Source: Sphingomonas sp. (lineage in GTDB: Bacteria > Pseudomonadota > Alphaproteobacteria > Sphingomonadales > Sphingomonadaceae). Taken from it: 5,815 nucleotides of DNA. Where the stretch lies: the NCBI GenBank assembly GCA_021154945.1, contig JAJNQF010000253.1, positions 1 to 5,815 of the forward strand. Reading direction: 5' to 3'. The notes under the pieces were generated by a model that did not search any database, was not told where the DNA came from, and saw only the letters and a program-made list of their open reading frames with translations. This document shows positions 1-5,815 of this stretch, in pieces (positions within the stretch are counted from its first letter, which is position 1; each line of letters opens with the position of its first letter). The position numbers and the translations under genes are program-made.

Positions 1-1
1 G

Positions 2-1351
2 CGCTTCGTAGCCGCCGCAGCCACCGCCCTCCTCCTCTGGATGACGCCCCTCCAGGCCCAGTCGATCCTCCGCGACGCCGAAACCGAAACGATGTTCGCG
101 GAGATGTCCAACCCGCTCATCAAGGCGGCCGGGCTCTCCACCCGCGACGTGAAGGTCGTCCTCATCAACGACGAATCGATCAACGCGTTCGTCGCCGGCG
201 GGCAGACCGTCTACGTCCACTCAGGCCTGATCCAGGCCGCCGACAACGCCAACGAAGTCCAGGGCGTCATCGCGCACGAACTCGGCCACATCGCCGACGG
301 CCATGTCGTCCTCGCCGACCGCGGCACCAAGCCCGCAATGGGCATGTACCTGCTTTCCATGGTCCTCGGCCTAGCCGCGATGGCGGCTGGTTCCGGCGAA
401 GCTGGCGCGGGCATCATGGCGGCAGGCCAGCAGGCGGCGATGGGCAGCTACCTCTCGTTCAGCCGCGTCCAGGAATCCACCGCCGACGCGACCGCGGCGA
501 AATTCCTCCGCCAATCCAACATCTCCGGCCGCGGCATGCTCAGCTTCTTCAAGAAATTGCAGCAGCAGGAATATCGCTTCGGCACCGCCAACATCGATCC
601 GTTCATGCAGTCGCACCCGCTCTCGGGCGAGCGCGTCGCGACGCTCACCGCCGACCTGCAAGCCTCCCCCGCCTGGGGCAACAAGCCCGACGCCGCGCTG
701 GAGGAACGCTTCCGCCGCGTGAAGGCCAAGCTCGCGGGCTACGTCATGCCCGCCGACCAGACGTTGCAGGCCTACCCGCCCAGCGACCAGTCGATCTACG
801 CGCATTACGCCCGCGCCTATGCGTATCACAAGGCCGGCTACCCCGACAAAGCCGACGCCGAGGCCAACGCGCTGGTGAAGGCCGAGCCGACCGACCCGTA
901 TTTTCTCGAGATCAAGGGGCAGATCCTGCTCGAAGCCGGCAAGCCCACCGAGTCGCTGGTCCCGTTGCGCGAAGCGACGGAAGGCTCGAACAACAATCCG
1001 TTGATCGCCACCACCTTCGGCCATGCGCTGATCGCGACCGAGAACAAGGCGAACTATCCCGAGGCGACCAAGGTGTTGCGCACCGCGGTCGGCCGCGACG
1101 ACCAGAACCCGTTCGCCTGGATGCAGCTCGGCACGGTCTACGAACTGACCGGGGATACTGCGCGCGCCGCCCTCGCGACGGCGGAGCGCGCGAGCATGGG
1201 CGGCGACATGCGCACCGCGTCGGCGAGCGCGCAATATGCGCTGGCGAACATCCCGGCGAACACGACCGACTGGATCCGCGCACAGGATATCGCGATGGCC
1301 GCGCAGAACGAGATGGACGACAATCCCAAGCAGTATAAGCGGCGCAAATGA
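2..1351 (+). CDS. M48 family zinc metalloprotease with C-terminal TPR repeats (BepA/YfgC-like), 5' end outside window
   Basis: Probable periplasmic zinc endopeptidase involved in outer-membrane protein quality control. The frame is open from base 2, and the codons before the ATG at 41 encode RFVAAAATALLLWMTPLQAQS, the hydrophobic core and a likely cleavage site (LQA|QS) of a signal peptide. The ATG at 41 is therefore internal and the true start is upstream of the window. Numbering from that ATG, the zinc motif HELGH is at residues 79-83, the third ligand is E145 in ESTAD, and H192 in SHPLSGER matches the conserved downstream histidine of BepA. A hydrophobic stretch (about 101-117) lies between HELGH and E145. 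Residues about 250-405 are alanine-rich paired helices typical of about four TPR units, likely for substrate or partner binding. It overlaps the next gene by 4 bases (ATGA), so the two are probably translated together. The family call is strong; equivalence to BepA rather than another M48-TPR protein such as LoiP-type relatives is inference. Confidence 0.93.
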   Translation, partial: RFVAAAATALLLWMTPLQAQSILRDAETETMFAEMSNPLIKAAGLSTRDVKVVLINDESINAFVAGGQTVYVHSGLIQAADNANEVQGVIAHELGHIADGHVVLADRGTKPAMGMYLLSMVLGLAAMAAGSGEAGAGIMAAGQQAAMGSYLSFSRVQESTADATAAKFLRQSNISGRGMLSFFKKLQQQEYRFGTANIDPFMQSHPLSGERVATLTADLQASPAWGNKPDAALEERFRRVKAKLAGYVMPADQTLQAYPPSDQSIYAHYARAYAYHKAGYPDKADAEANALVKAEPTDPYFLEIKGQILLEAGKPTESLVPLREATEGSNNNPLIATTFGHALIATENKANYPEATKVLRTAVGRDDQNPFAWMQLGTVYELTGDTARAALATAERASMGGDMRTASASAQYALANIPANTTDWIRAQDIAMAAQNEMDDNPKQYKRRK

Positions 1352-2058
1352 GCAAATTTACATTCCCGGCCGTCGCTTTGATCGGCGCCACCCTCGGGGG
1401 CCTCGCGGTCTGGGGCTATGATCGCCAGGGCGGCGGAGTCGAGCGGGCGCAGGTCGAATCGATCGTCCACGATTACGTCCTCGCACACCCCGAGATCCTC
1501 CCCGAGGCGATGGACAAACTGCGCGACCGCGAGTCGGGCAAGACCGTCACCGCGAACCGCGACGCGATCGTCACGCCGTTCGGCAGCGCCTGGGCCGGCA
1601 ACCCCAAGGGCGACGTCACGCTCGTCGAGTATTTCGATTACAACTGCGGCTATTGCCGCGCGAGCCTGCCGATGATCGCCAAGCTGATCGCCGCCGACCC
1701 GAAAGTCCGCGTCGTCTTCCGCGAACTCCCCATTCTCAGCGCGGAAAGCCGGATCGCCGCGCGAGCGAGTCTCGCCGCCGCGCAGCAGGGCAAGTTCGCC
1801 ACCTTCCACGACGCGCTCTACGCCGGTGGCCCGGTCAGCGATGCCTCGATCGCCGCGGCGGCGAGCAAGGCAGGGGTCGACACCACGCAGGCGAGCTTCA
1901 CCAAGACCGCCGACGCGGAAATCGCCAAGAACATGGAAACCGCCGCCAAGCTCGGCATGACCGGTACGCCGAGTTGGGTGATAGGCGACCGCGTCCTGTC
2001 CGGCGCGCTGCCGCTGGAGGACCTACAAAAAGCTGTCGCGGCGGCGCGGGCCGGCTGA
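1348..2058 (+). CDS. DsbA-family (ScsC-like) envelope thiol-disulfide oxidoreductase, CGYC active site
   Basis: Thioredoxin-fold protein of 236 aa, expected in the periplasm, that makes or reshuffles disulfide bonds in exported proteins. Residues about 6-23 form a hydrophobic signal peptide or membrane anchor with no clear AxA cleavage site. Residues about 31-63 (containing HDYVLAHPEILPEAMDKL) resemble the N-terminal helical segment of ScsC/Com1-like proteins, which mediates oligomerisation in characterised ScsC proteins. The thioredoxin-like domain follows. Its redox motif CGYC is at 100-103 after the EYFDYN strand, and the cis-proline loop TGTP is at 205-208 (P208). The only two cysteines are those of the active site. 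CGYC is also the motif of the isomerase DsbC, whereas E. coli DsbA has CPHC, so isomerase activity is plausible but unproven. The start ATG overlaps the protease stop as ATGA and has only a weak upstream purine signal (aagcggc), which fits translational coupling. An inverted repeat begins 11 bases after the stop. Confidence 0.93.
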   Translation: MSKFTFPAVALIGATLGGLAVWGYDRQGGGVERAQVESIVHDYVLAHPEILPEAMDKLRDRESGKTVTANRDAIVTPFGSAWAGNPKGDVTLVEYFDYNCGYCRASLPMIAKLIAADPKVRVVFRELPILSAESRIAARASLAAAQQGKFATFHDALYAGGPVSDASIAAAASKAGVDTTQASFTKTADAEIAKNMETAAKLGMTGTPSWVIGDRVLSGALPLEDLQKAVAAARAG

Positions 2059-2068
2059 CCCCACCCAC

Positions 2069-2156
2069 TCCCGTCATCCTGACGAAAGTCAGGACCCAGA
2101 GCTACAACCGCAACGCGCATGGCTCTGGATCCTGAGTCGAGCCCAGGATGACGGGA
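2069..2156. repeat. Intergenic inverted-repeat (paired-hairpin, REP/MITE-like) element A
   Basis: The outer arms 2069-2081 (tcccgtcatcctg) and 2144-2156 (caggatgacggga) are perfect 13-bp reverse complements. An inner pair, 2091-2102 (aggacccagagc) and 2122-2133 (gctctggatcct), matches at 11 of 12 positions, so the whole 88 bp can fold as one long stem with an internal loop. Alternatively, the left half forms its own 7-bp hairpin, tcctgac-GAAA-gtcagga (2077-2094), with a GNRA-type tetraloop. The right half can form a weaker 5-bp hairpin (2130-2134 with 2144-2148). There is no T-run, so it is not a textbook intrinsic terminator, although it could attenuate transcription or protect the upstream mRNA 3' end. 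I infer that it is a dispersed palindromic repeat from its architecture; copy number cannot be seen here. No transposase or target duplication is visible. Confidence 0.75.
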
Positions 2157-2214
2157 TTTGGCTGGCCTGCCCCCTATCAATAGGAGCGCACCACCCCCAT
2201 CTTCCCCTCACGAA

Positions 2215-2221
2215 AAAGGGG
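2215..2221 (+). promoter_or_regulatory. Ribosome binding site fixing the start of the ABC ATPase gene
   Basis: The purine-rich aaagggg lies 5 bases before the ATG at 2227. It supports that start over the in-frame ATG at 2158. The extra 23 residues from 2158 would be proline-rich and unlike the family, whose ATPase domain begins directly with the ILSIAGVTKTY strand. Confidence 0.7.
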
Positions 2222-2226
2222 TGCCA

Positions 2227-3156
2227 ATGACCGAACCGATCCTGTCCATCGCGGGCGTCACCAAGACCTACAAGAGCGGCACCACCGCCCTCCACCCCGT
2301 CGACCTCGATATCCAAAAGGGCGAGATCTTCGCGCTCCTCGGCCCCAATGGCGCGGGCAAGACGACGCTCATCAGCATCATCTGCGGCATCGTCACGCCG
2401 TCCGCCGGCACGATCAAGGTTGCCGGCTACGACGCGATCAAGGACTATAAGCAGGCGCGCAGCCGCATCGGCCTCGTGCCGCAGGAACTCAACGTCGACA
2501 TGTTCGAGACGGTGCTCGCCACCGTCACCTTCAGCCGCCGCCTGTTCGGCCGCTCGGGGCATAGCGATTACATCGAACAGGTGCTCCGCGACCTCTCGCT
2601 CTGGGACAAGCGCGACGCGAAGATCCGCGAACTGTCGGGCGGCATGAAGCGCCGCGTGCTGATCGCGAAGGCACTCGCCCACGAACCCGAAATCCTGTTC
2701 CTCGACGAGCCCACCGCGGGCGTCGACGTCGCATTGCGCCGCGACATGTGGAAGCTCGTCCACCGCCTGCGCGAGGGCGGCACCACGATCATCCTCACGA
2801 CGCATTACATCGAGGAAGCCGAGGAAATGGCCGACCGCGTCGGCGTCATCAACAAGGGCAAGCTGCTGCTGGTCGACGACAAGGCGTCGCTGATGAAGAA
2901 GCTCGGCAAGCGCGAACTCGACATCGCGCTCCAGGACCCGATGACGACGATCCCCGCCGACCTCGCGGAGTGGGACCTGTCGCTGGAGGACGACGGCAAG
3001 CGCCTGCGCTACGTGTTCGACGCACAGGCCGACCATACCGGCATCCCGTCGTTGCTGCGGAAACTTGCCGAACTCGGCATCGGTTTCAAGGACCTCGAAA
3101 CCAGCAAATCGAGCCTCGAAGACATCTTTGTCGACCTGGTGGGGGAACGCGCATGA
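2227..3156 (+). CDS. yadG: ABC exporter ATP-binding protein, YadG-like
   Basis: Cytoplasmic ATPase subunit (309 aa) that should drive the permease encoded immediately downstream. All nucleotide-binding motifs are intact: Walker A GPNGAGKTT (39-47), Q-loop Q86 in LVPQE, signature LSGGMKRR (136-143), Walker B ILFLDEP (156-162) with catalytic E161, D-loop AGVD (164-167) and H-loop H193 in TTHYIEEAE. The length and phrases such as EPTAGVD..LRR.MW and GTTIILTTHY closely match E. coli YadG (about 308 aa). The C-terminal roughly 85 residues, ending SSLEDIFVDLVGERA, are the regulatory tail usual in DrrA/YadG-type ATPases. The start at 2227 is set by the ribosome binding site just upstream. The stop overlaps the permease start by 4 bases (ATGA), indicating a two-gene operon. 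The substrate is unknown; YadGH itself has no firmly established substrate that I know of. Related NodI or DrrA ATPases are the alternatives, but the YadG match is better. Confidence 0.93.
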   Translation: MTEPILSIAGVTKTYKSGTTALHPVDLDIQKGEIFALLGPNGAGKTTLISIICGIVTPSAGTIKVAGYDAIKDYKQARSRIGLVPQELNVDMFETVLATVTFSRRLFGRSGHSDYIEQVLRDLSLWDKRDAKIRELSGGMKRRVLIAKALAHEPEILFLDEPTAGVDVALRRDMWKLVHRLREGGTTIILTTHYIEEAEEMADRVGVINKGKLLLVDDKASLMKKLGKRELDIALQDPMTTIPADLAEWDLSLEDDGKRLRYVFDAQADHTGIPSLLRKLAELGIGFKDLETSKSSLEDIFVDLVGERA

Positions 3157-3914
3157 ACACCCATGGCATCTGGGCGATCTACCGCTTCGAAATGGCGCGT
3201 GCGCTGCGCACCTTGTGGCAGAGCCTCGTCACGCCGGTCCTCACGACCTCGCTGTATTTCATCGTCTTCGGCGGTGCGATCGGCAGTCGCATGCAGAATG
3301 TCGGTGGCGTCGATTACGGCAGCTTCATCGTTCCCGGCCTGATCATGCTGTCGTTGCTCACGCAGAGCATCTCGAACGCCTCGATCGGCATCTACTTCCC
3401 GAAGTTCACGGGCACGATCTACGAGCTGCTGTCGGCCCCTGTCTCGGCGATGGAGATGGTGATTGGTTACGTCGGCGCGGCGACCACCAAGTCGGTGATC
3501 CTCGGGTTGATCATCCTGGTGACGGCGTCGTTCTTCGTGCCGCTGCGCATCGAGCATCCGTTCGCGATGCTCGCGTTCCTGATCCTGACCGCAGTGGCGT
3601 TCAGCCTGTTCGGGTTCATCATCGGCGTCTGGGCCAATGGGTTCGAGCAACTGAACTTCGTCCCCGCGCTTCTGATTACCCCGCTGACTTTCCTCGGCGG
3701 CGCGTTCTACTCGATCGACATGCTGCCCCAGCCTTGGCGGACGTTCAGCCTGTTCAACCCGGTCGTGTACCTGGTGAGCGGCTTCCGCTGGAGCTTCTTC
3801 GGGCAGGGTGACGTCGCGGTCGGGGTGAGCCTCGCGGTAACGGCCGGCTTCCTGGCGGTGTGCCTGTTGGTGATCGCGTGGATCTTCAAGACCGGCTGGC
3901 GGATGAAAAACTGA
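3153..3914 (+). CDS. yadH: ABC-2 type exporter permease, YadH-like
   Basis: Inner-membrane channel subunit (253 aa) that pairs with the preceding ATPase. Six hydrophobic segments are visible at about residues 25-44, 57-78, 103-129, 136-161, 169-188 and 223-246, the ABC-2 permease layout. Family landmarks include SLYFIVFGGAIGSR (33-46), FIVPGLIM (58-65), YELLSAPVS (90-98) before the third segment, TPLTFLGGAFYSIDMLP (176-192) and FNPVVYLVSGFRW (201-213). These closely follow E. coli YadH (about 256 aa). The start ATG overlaps the ATPase stop, and gggggaa at 3141-3147 provides a ribosome binding site 5 bases upstream. One permease and one ATPase gene suggest a dimeric complex of two of each. The cargo cannot be read from the sequence. 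The gene is complete and ends 10 bases before the inverted repeat. Confidence 0.93.
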   Translation: MNTHGIWAIYRFEMARALRTLWQSLVTPVLTTSLYFIVFGGAIGSRMQNVGGVDYGSFIVPGLIMLSLLTQSISNASIGIYFPKFTGTIYELLSAPVSAMEMVIGYVGAATTKSVILGLIILVTASFFVPLRIEHPFAMLAFLILTAVAFSLFGFIIGVWANGFEQLNFVPALLITPLTFLGGAFYSIDMLPQPWRTFSLFNPVVYLVSGFRWSFFGQGDVAVGVSLAVTAGFLAVCLLVIAWIFKTGWRMKN

Positions 3915-3924
3915 AGGAAGACAG

Positions 3925-4038
3925 ACGCACCACCCCGGCGGAGGCCGGGGCCCAATTGGTGAGGTTGCAGTAACGACGCGCTGTCTCTCGTCAGCAACGT
4001 TTCCCAATTGGACCCCGGCCTTCGCCGGGGTGGTGCGT
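3925..4038. repeat. Large intergenic inverted-repeat element B between convergent genes
   Basis: Arms 3925-3959 and 4004-4038 are 35 bases each and are reverse complements with only two mismatches; the outer 16 bp are perfect (3925-3940 with 4023-4038). The 44-base centre also pairs in part: gttgc (3964-3968) with gcaac (3994-3998), and gacg (3975-3978) with cgtc (3989-3992). The element could therefore extrude as one long cruciform. Each arm also contains its own GC-rich hairpin: ccccggc-ggag-gccgggg (3933-3950) and ccccggc-cttc-gccgggg (4013-4030). It fills the 148-bp gap between the permease and the hydrolase, which converge on it. It could act as a two-way transcription barrier, although no T-run follows either hairpin. 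No transposase or clear target duplication flanks it. Confidence 0.82.
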
Positions 4039-4062
4039 ACATGCCGCTCGGCCGTCCAAACC

Positions 4063-5815
4063 CTACCGCATTACCGGCAACGTGATCCGCGACCCCGCAC
4101 AAACCTTCTGCGTCGCTTTCACATAGTCCGCCGGCTTCGCCCGCGCGATGTTCGGCACGAACGATTGCGGGTTGCGGTCGATCATCGGGAACCACGTCGA
4201 CTGGATTTGCACCATGATCCGGTGCCCCGCCTTGAACACATGGTCGTGGTCGCGCAGCGGCACGTCCCAAGCCACGACCTTCCCCGGAACCAACGGCTGC
4301 GGCGCCGTGTCGCTCGCCAGGAACCGCCCCCGCCGCACCTCCATCGCGATCGGCAACTGATAGCCGTTCAGCGTCTTCGCATAATCGCCCGGTTGCGCCG
4401 TGCGGCCGTCGAACGCTTCGGTATCGTCGGGCAGCACGTCGATCAGCTTCACCACGAAATCGCTGTCCGTGCCGCTGGTCGACGCCTGCAACGTCGCCGA
4501 CAACGCCCCCGTCACGGTCAGGTCCGCGGTCAGCGGTTCCGACACATACCCCAGCACATCGGGCCGGTGGTCGACGAAGCGCTGGTCGTCCGCCTCCCAC
4601 CACGACCAATCCGGGCTGGCATAGGTCGCCGACATCGGCCGCTTACGAAACGGCACCGGGTTCGCCGGATCGGACACGTAATCGCGACACCCCTCGCCCG
4701 CGGCCGGCGCGGTGAACGACAGGCTGCCGTCCGTGTGCAGGTACAGGTTCGTCGCCTTCGCGCCCGTCGGGGGCCAGGCCGCATAGGTCTTCCAGACGTT
4801 CGAACCCGACTGGAACATCTTCGCCGCAAAGTCCGGCCGCGGACCCTTGCCGTGCAGCCAATAGGCGAAGAACGGCGCCTGGATCTGTTCCTGGAACTGC
4901 GTACCGCTGGCGGTGCCGAGCGGGATCGGGCCGAGGTGATCCGCCGTACCCTGCCACCCGCCATGCCGCCACGGCCCAGCCACCATCTGCGCGAGATTGT
5001 CCGGATCGTTGCGCTTCTGCTTCGCGTAGATCTGCCATGAACCCCACGGATCCTCCTGATCCCAGAACCCGGCGACGTTCAACGTCGGCACGGTCGTCTT
5101 GCCGAGCGAGTCCGTCCAACGCTGCGCGGTGTAGAAGCCATCGTGGTTCGGATGATCGAGCAGCGACGTGAACATCGGCACGCGGCCCTTGAAGACGTTT
5201 CGGTCGATCGCCTCCGCCGACCCCGCCTTCAGAAAATAGTCGTACGTATCGCTCGGATAGGCAAAGTCGGAATTCTTCGTCTTGTCGAGTTGCAGCGACG
5301 ACACCCAGTCGGTCGCATAGCTCAGCCGCAGCGCGCCGTTGCGGTGGAGGTCGTCCGACTGCCAGTAATCGATCCATGCCGCCTGCGGGGAGACCGCCTT
5401 CAGCGCGGGATGCGGGTTCGCCAGCGCGACGGCCGCGGCGAAACCGGGGTAGGAAACGCCCCACATGCCGACCTTGCCGGTGTTGGCGGGGACGTTCTTC
5501 ACCAGCCATCCGACGGTGTCGTAGGCGTCCGTGGCCTCGTCGACCGCTTTCGGATCGCCGGCACCGTTGCCCTTGGCCTGCACTGCGGTCGACAGCGTGA
5601 AGACGCCGTCCGACTTGAACCGCCCGCGCATCGACTGGAAGACGAAGATGTAGCCGTCCTTCATCAGCGGACCGAACCGGCTGGCGTTGGGAAACGGCGC
5701 GTCCGGCACGCCGTAGGGGGTCCGCTGGAGCAGGATCGGCAGCGGCCCGGTCATCCCGCGCGGTCGCATGATGACGGTCTGCAGCTTCGCCCCGTCGCGC
5801 ATCGGCACCATCACT
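4063..5815 (-). CDS. CocE/NonD (S15) family serine hydrolase, alpha-amino-acid ester hydrolase-like, N-terminus outside window
   Basis: Probable secreted or periplasmic acylase/esterase; 583 residues are visible (numbered from the codon at 5814-5812). The frame is open to the edge and begins inside the conserved VPMRDG strand, so the natural start with any signal peptide (perhaps 30-60 residues) is missing. The alpha/beta-hydrolase domain has the nucleophile S121 in GVSYPG, an acid at D252 in GFWDQEDPWG and H284 in GPWRHG. A helical cap lies between the nucleophile and the acid, and a beta-rich jelly-roll domain typical of the S15 family follows from about residue 340. D155, E254 and D255 correspond to the carboxylate cluster that binds the substrate amino group in alpha-amino-acid ester hydrolases. 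Y122, next to the serine, and probably Y34 in RTPYG would form the oxyanion hole. These features favour that subgroup over cocaine esterase or X-Pro dipeptidase, but the true substrate is unknown. It converges with the exporter operon and ends with TAG 24 bases from the inverted repeat. Confidence 0.92.
   Translation of the reverse strand, partial: VMVPMRDGAKLQTVIMRPRGMTGPLPILLQRTPYGVPDAPFPNASRFGPLMKDGYIFVFQSMRGRFKSDGVFTLSTAVQAKGNGAGDPKAVDEATDAYDTVGWLVKNVPANTGKVGMWGVSYPGFAAAVALANPHPALKAVSPQAAWIDYWQSDDLHRNGALRLSYATDWVSSLQLDKTKNSDFAYPSDTYDYFLKAGSAEAIDRNVFKGRVPMFTSLLDHPNHDGFYTAQRWTDSLGKTTVPTLNVAGFWDQEDPWGSWQIYAKQKRNDPDNLAQMVAGPWRHGGWQGTADHLGPIPLGTASGTQFQEQIQAPFFAYWLHGKGPRPDFAAKMFQSGSNVWKTYAAWPPTGAKATNLYLHTDGSLSFTAPAAGEGCRDYVSDPANPVPFRKRPMSATYASPDWSWWEADDQRFVDHRPDVLGYVSEPLTADLTVTGALSATLQASTSGTDSDFVVKLIDVLPDDTEAFDGRTAQPGDYAKTLNGYQLPIAMEVRRGRFLASDTAPQPLVPGKVVAWDVPLRDHDHVFKAGHRIMVQIQSTWFPMIDRNPQSFVPNIARAKPADYVKATQKVCAGSRITLPVMR

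Larger units (their letters stand above)
2059..2226. other. Intergenic gap between the DsbA-like gene and the ABC transporter operon
   Basis: This 168-bp gap is non-coding. Most of it (2069-2156) is an inverted-repeat element described separately, and the end carries the ribosome binding site of the ABC ATPase. The remaining 58 bases (2157-2214) should hold any promoter for the transporter operon. I see no convincing paired -35/-10 boxes: TTGGCT at 2158 and TATCAA at 2175 are only 11 bases apart, too close for a standard sigma-70 promoter. Confidence 0.6.

Noticed and set aside
371..1234. 287-codon open frame on the minus strand opposite the protease gene
   Set aside because: It has arginine/glycine-rich low-complexity composition with no recognisable domain and lies wholly antisense to a clear M48-TPR gene. 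Long antisense frames are expected in high-GC DNA.
2077..2094. Rho-independent terminator after the DsbA-like gene
   Set aside because: The hairpin is good but is followed by cccagagc rather than a T-run, and it is part of a larger inverted repeat. A terminator call is not supported by sequence alone.
2158..2180. Candidate sigma-70 promoter (TTGGCT and TATCAA)
   Set aside because: The spacing is only 11 bases instead of about 17, and neither box is a strong match.
2158..2226. Possible 23-residue N-terminal extension of the ABC ATPase from an upstream ATG
   Set aside because: There is no good ribosome binding site before 2158 and the residues are proline-rich and unlike the family. The ATG at 2227 has aaagggg at ideal spacing.
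2089..3036. 315-codon minus-strand open frame opposite the ABC ATPase
   Set aside because: It is the complement of conserved Walker and signature codons; the plus-strand product has all motifs, so this is a shadow.
3009..4007. 332-codon minus-strand open frame opposite the ABC permease
   Set aside because: It is rich in Arg, Glu, Gln and His with no domain, spans the intergenic repeat, and is antisense to the YadH-like gene.
3925..4038. Insertion sequence remnant
   Set aside because: No transposase fragment and no clear flanking target duplication were found; repeat element is the safer call.
4030..5040. 336-codon plus-strand open frame opposite the hydrolase
   Set aside because: It is an arginine/histidine-rich composition typical of a mirror frame, begins in the tail of the inverted repeat, and lies antisense to a well-supported S15-family gene.

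Overview
The window is gene-dense, high-GC DNA with strong G/C preference at third codon positions. The gene content fits an alphaproteobacterium, most likely a Sphingomonas-type sphingomonad: a periplasmic M48-TPR protease coupled to a DsbA-family protein, a YadGH-type ABC exporter, a CocE/amino-acid-ester-hydrolase family enzyme, and intergenic 'gtcatcctg' and 'ccccggc..gccgggg' palindromes. The taxonomic call is inference from style and content; no marker gene is present.

Layout. Positions 2-1351 (+) hold the 3' part of an M48 metalloprotease with a C-terminal TPR region. Its reading frame is open to the left edge and encodes the end of a signal peptide, so the true start lies outside the window. 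It overlaps by 4 bases (ATGA) a DsbA/ScsC-like thiol-disulfide protein at 1348-2058 (+). A 168-bp gap (2059-2226) contains an inverted-repeat element (2069-2156) and the ribosome binding site of the next gene. Positions 2227-3156 (+) and 3153-3914 (+), again overlapping by ATGA, encode the ATPase and permease of an ABC-2 exporter closely resembling E. coli YadG/YadH. The 148-bp gap 3915-4062 is almost filled by a second, longer inverted-repeat element (3925-4038), which sits between convergent genes. Positions 4063-5815 (-) encode most of an S15/CocE-family serine hydrolase whose N-terminus runs off the right edge. Its active-site residues match the alpha-amino-acid ester hydrolase subgroup.

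How the genes work together. The first two genes are translationally coupled and both act in the cell envelope. The protease matches BepA, which in E. coli oversees LptD and outer-membrane protein assembly. The partner has a CGYC active site and a ScsC-like N-terminal helical segment, which suggests disulfide isomerase or oxidase activity. Together they look like an envelope protein quality-control module; this is a hypothesis. The ABC pair forms one exporter of unknown substrate. The hydrolase is a separate convergent unit, probably periplasmic or secreted.

No tRNA, rRNA, CRISPR array, transposase or clearly new system was found. The items most worth a second look are the two paired-hairpin repeats, the protease/isomerase coupling, and the intact carboxylate cluster of the hydrolase.
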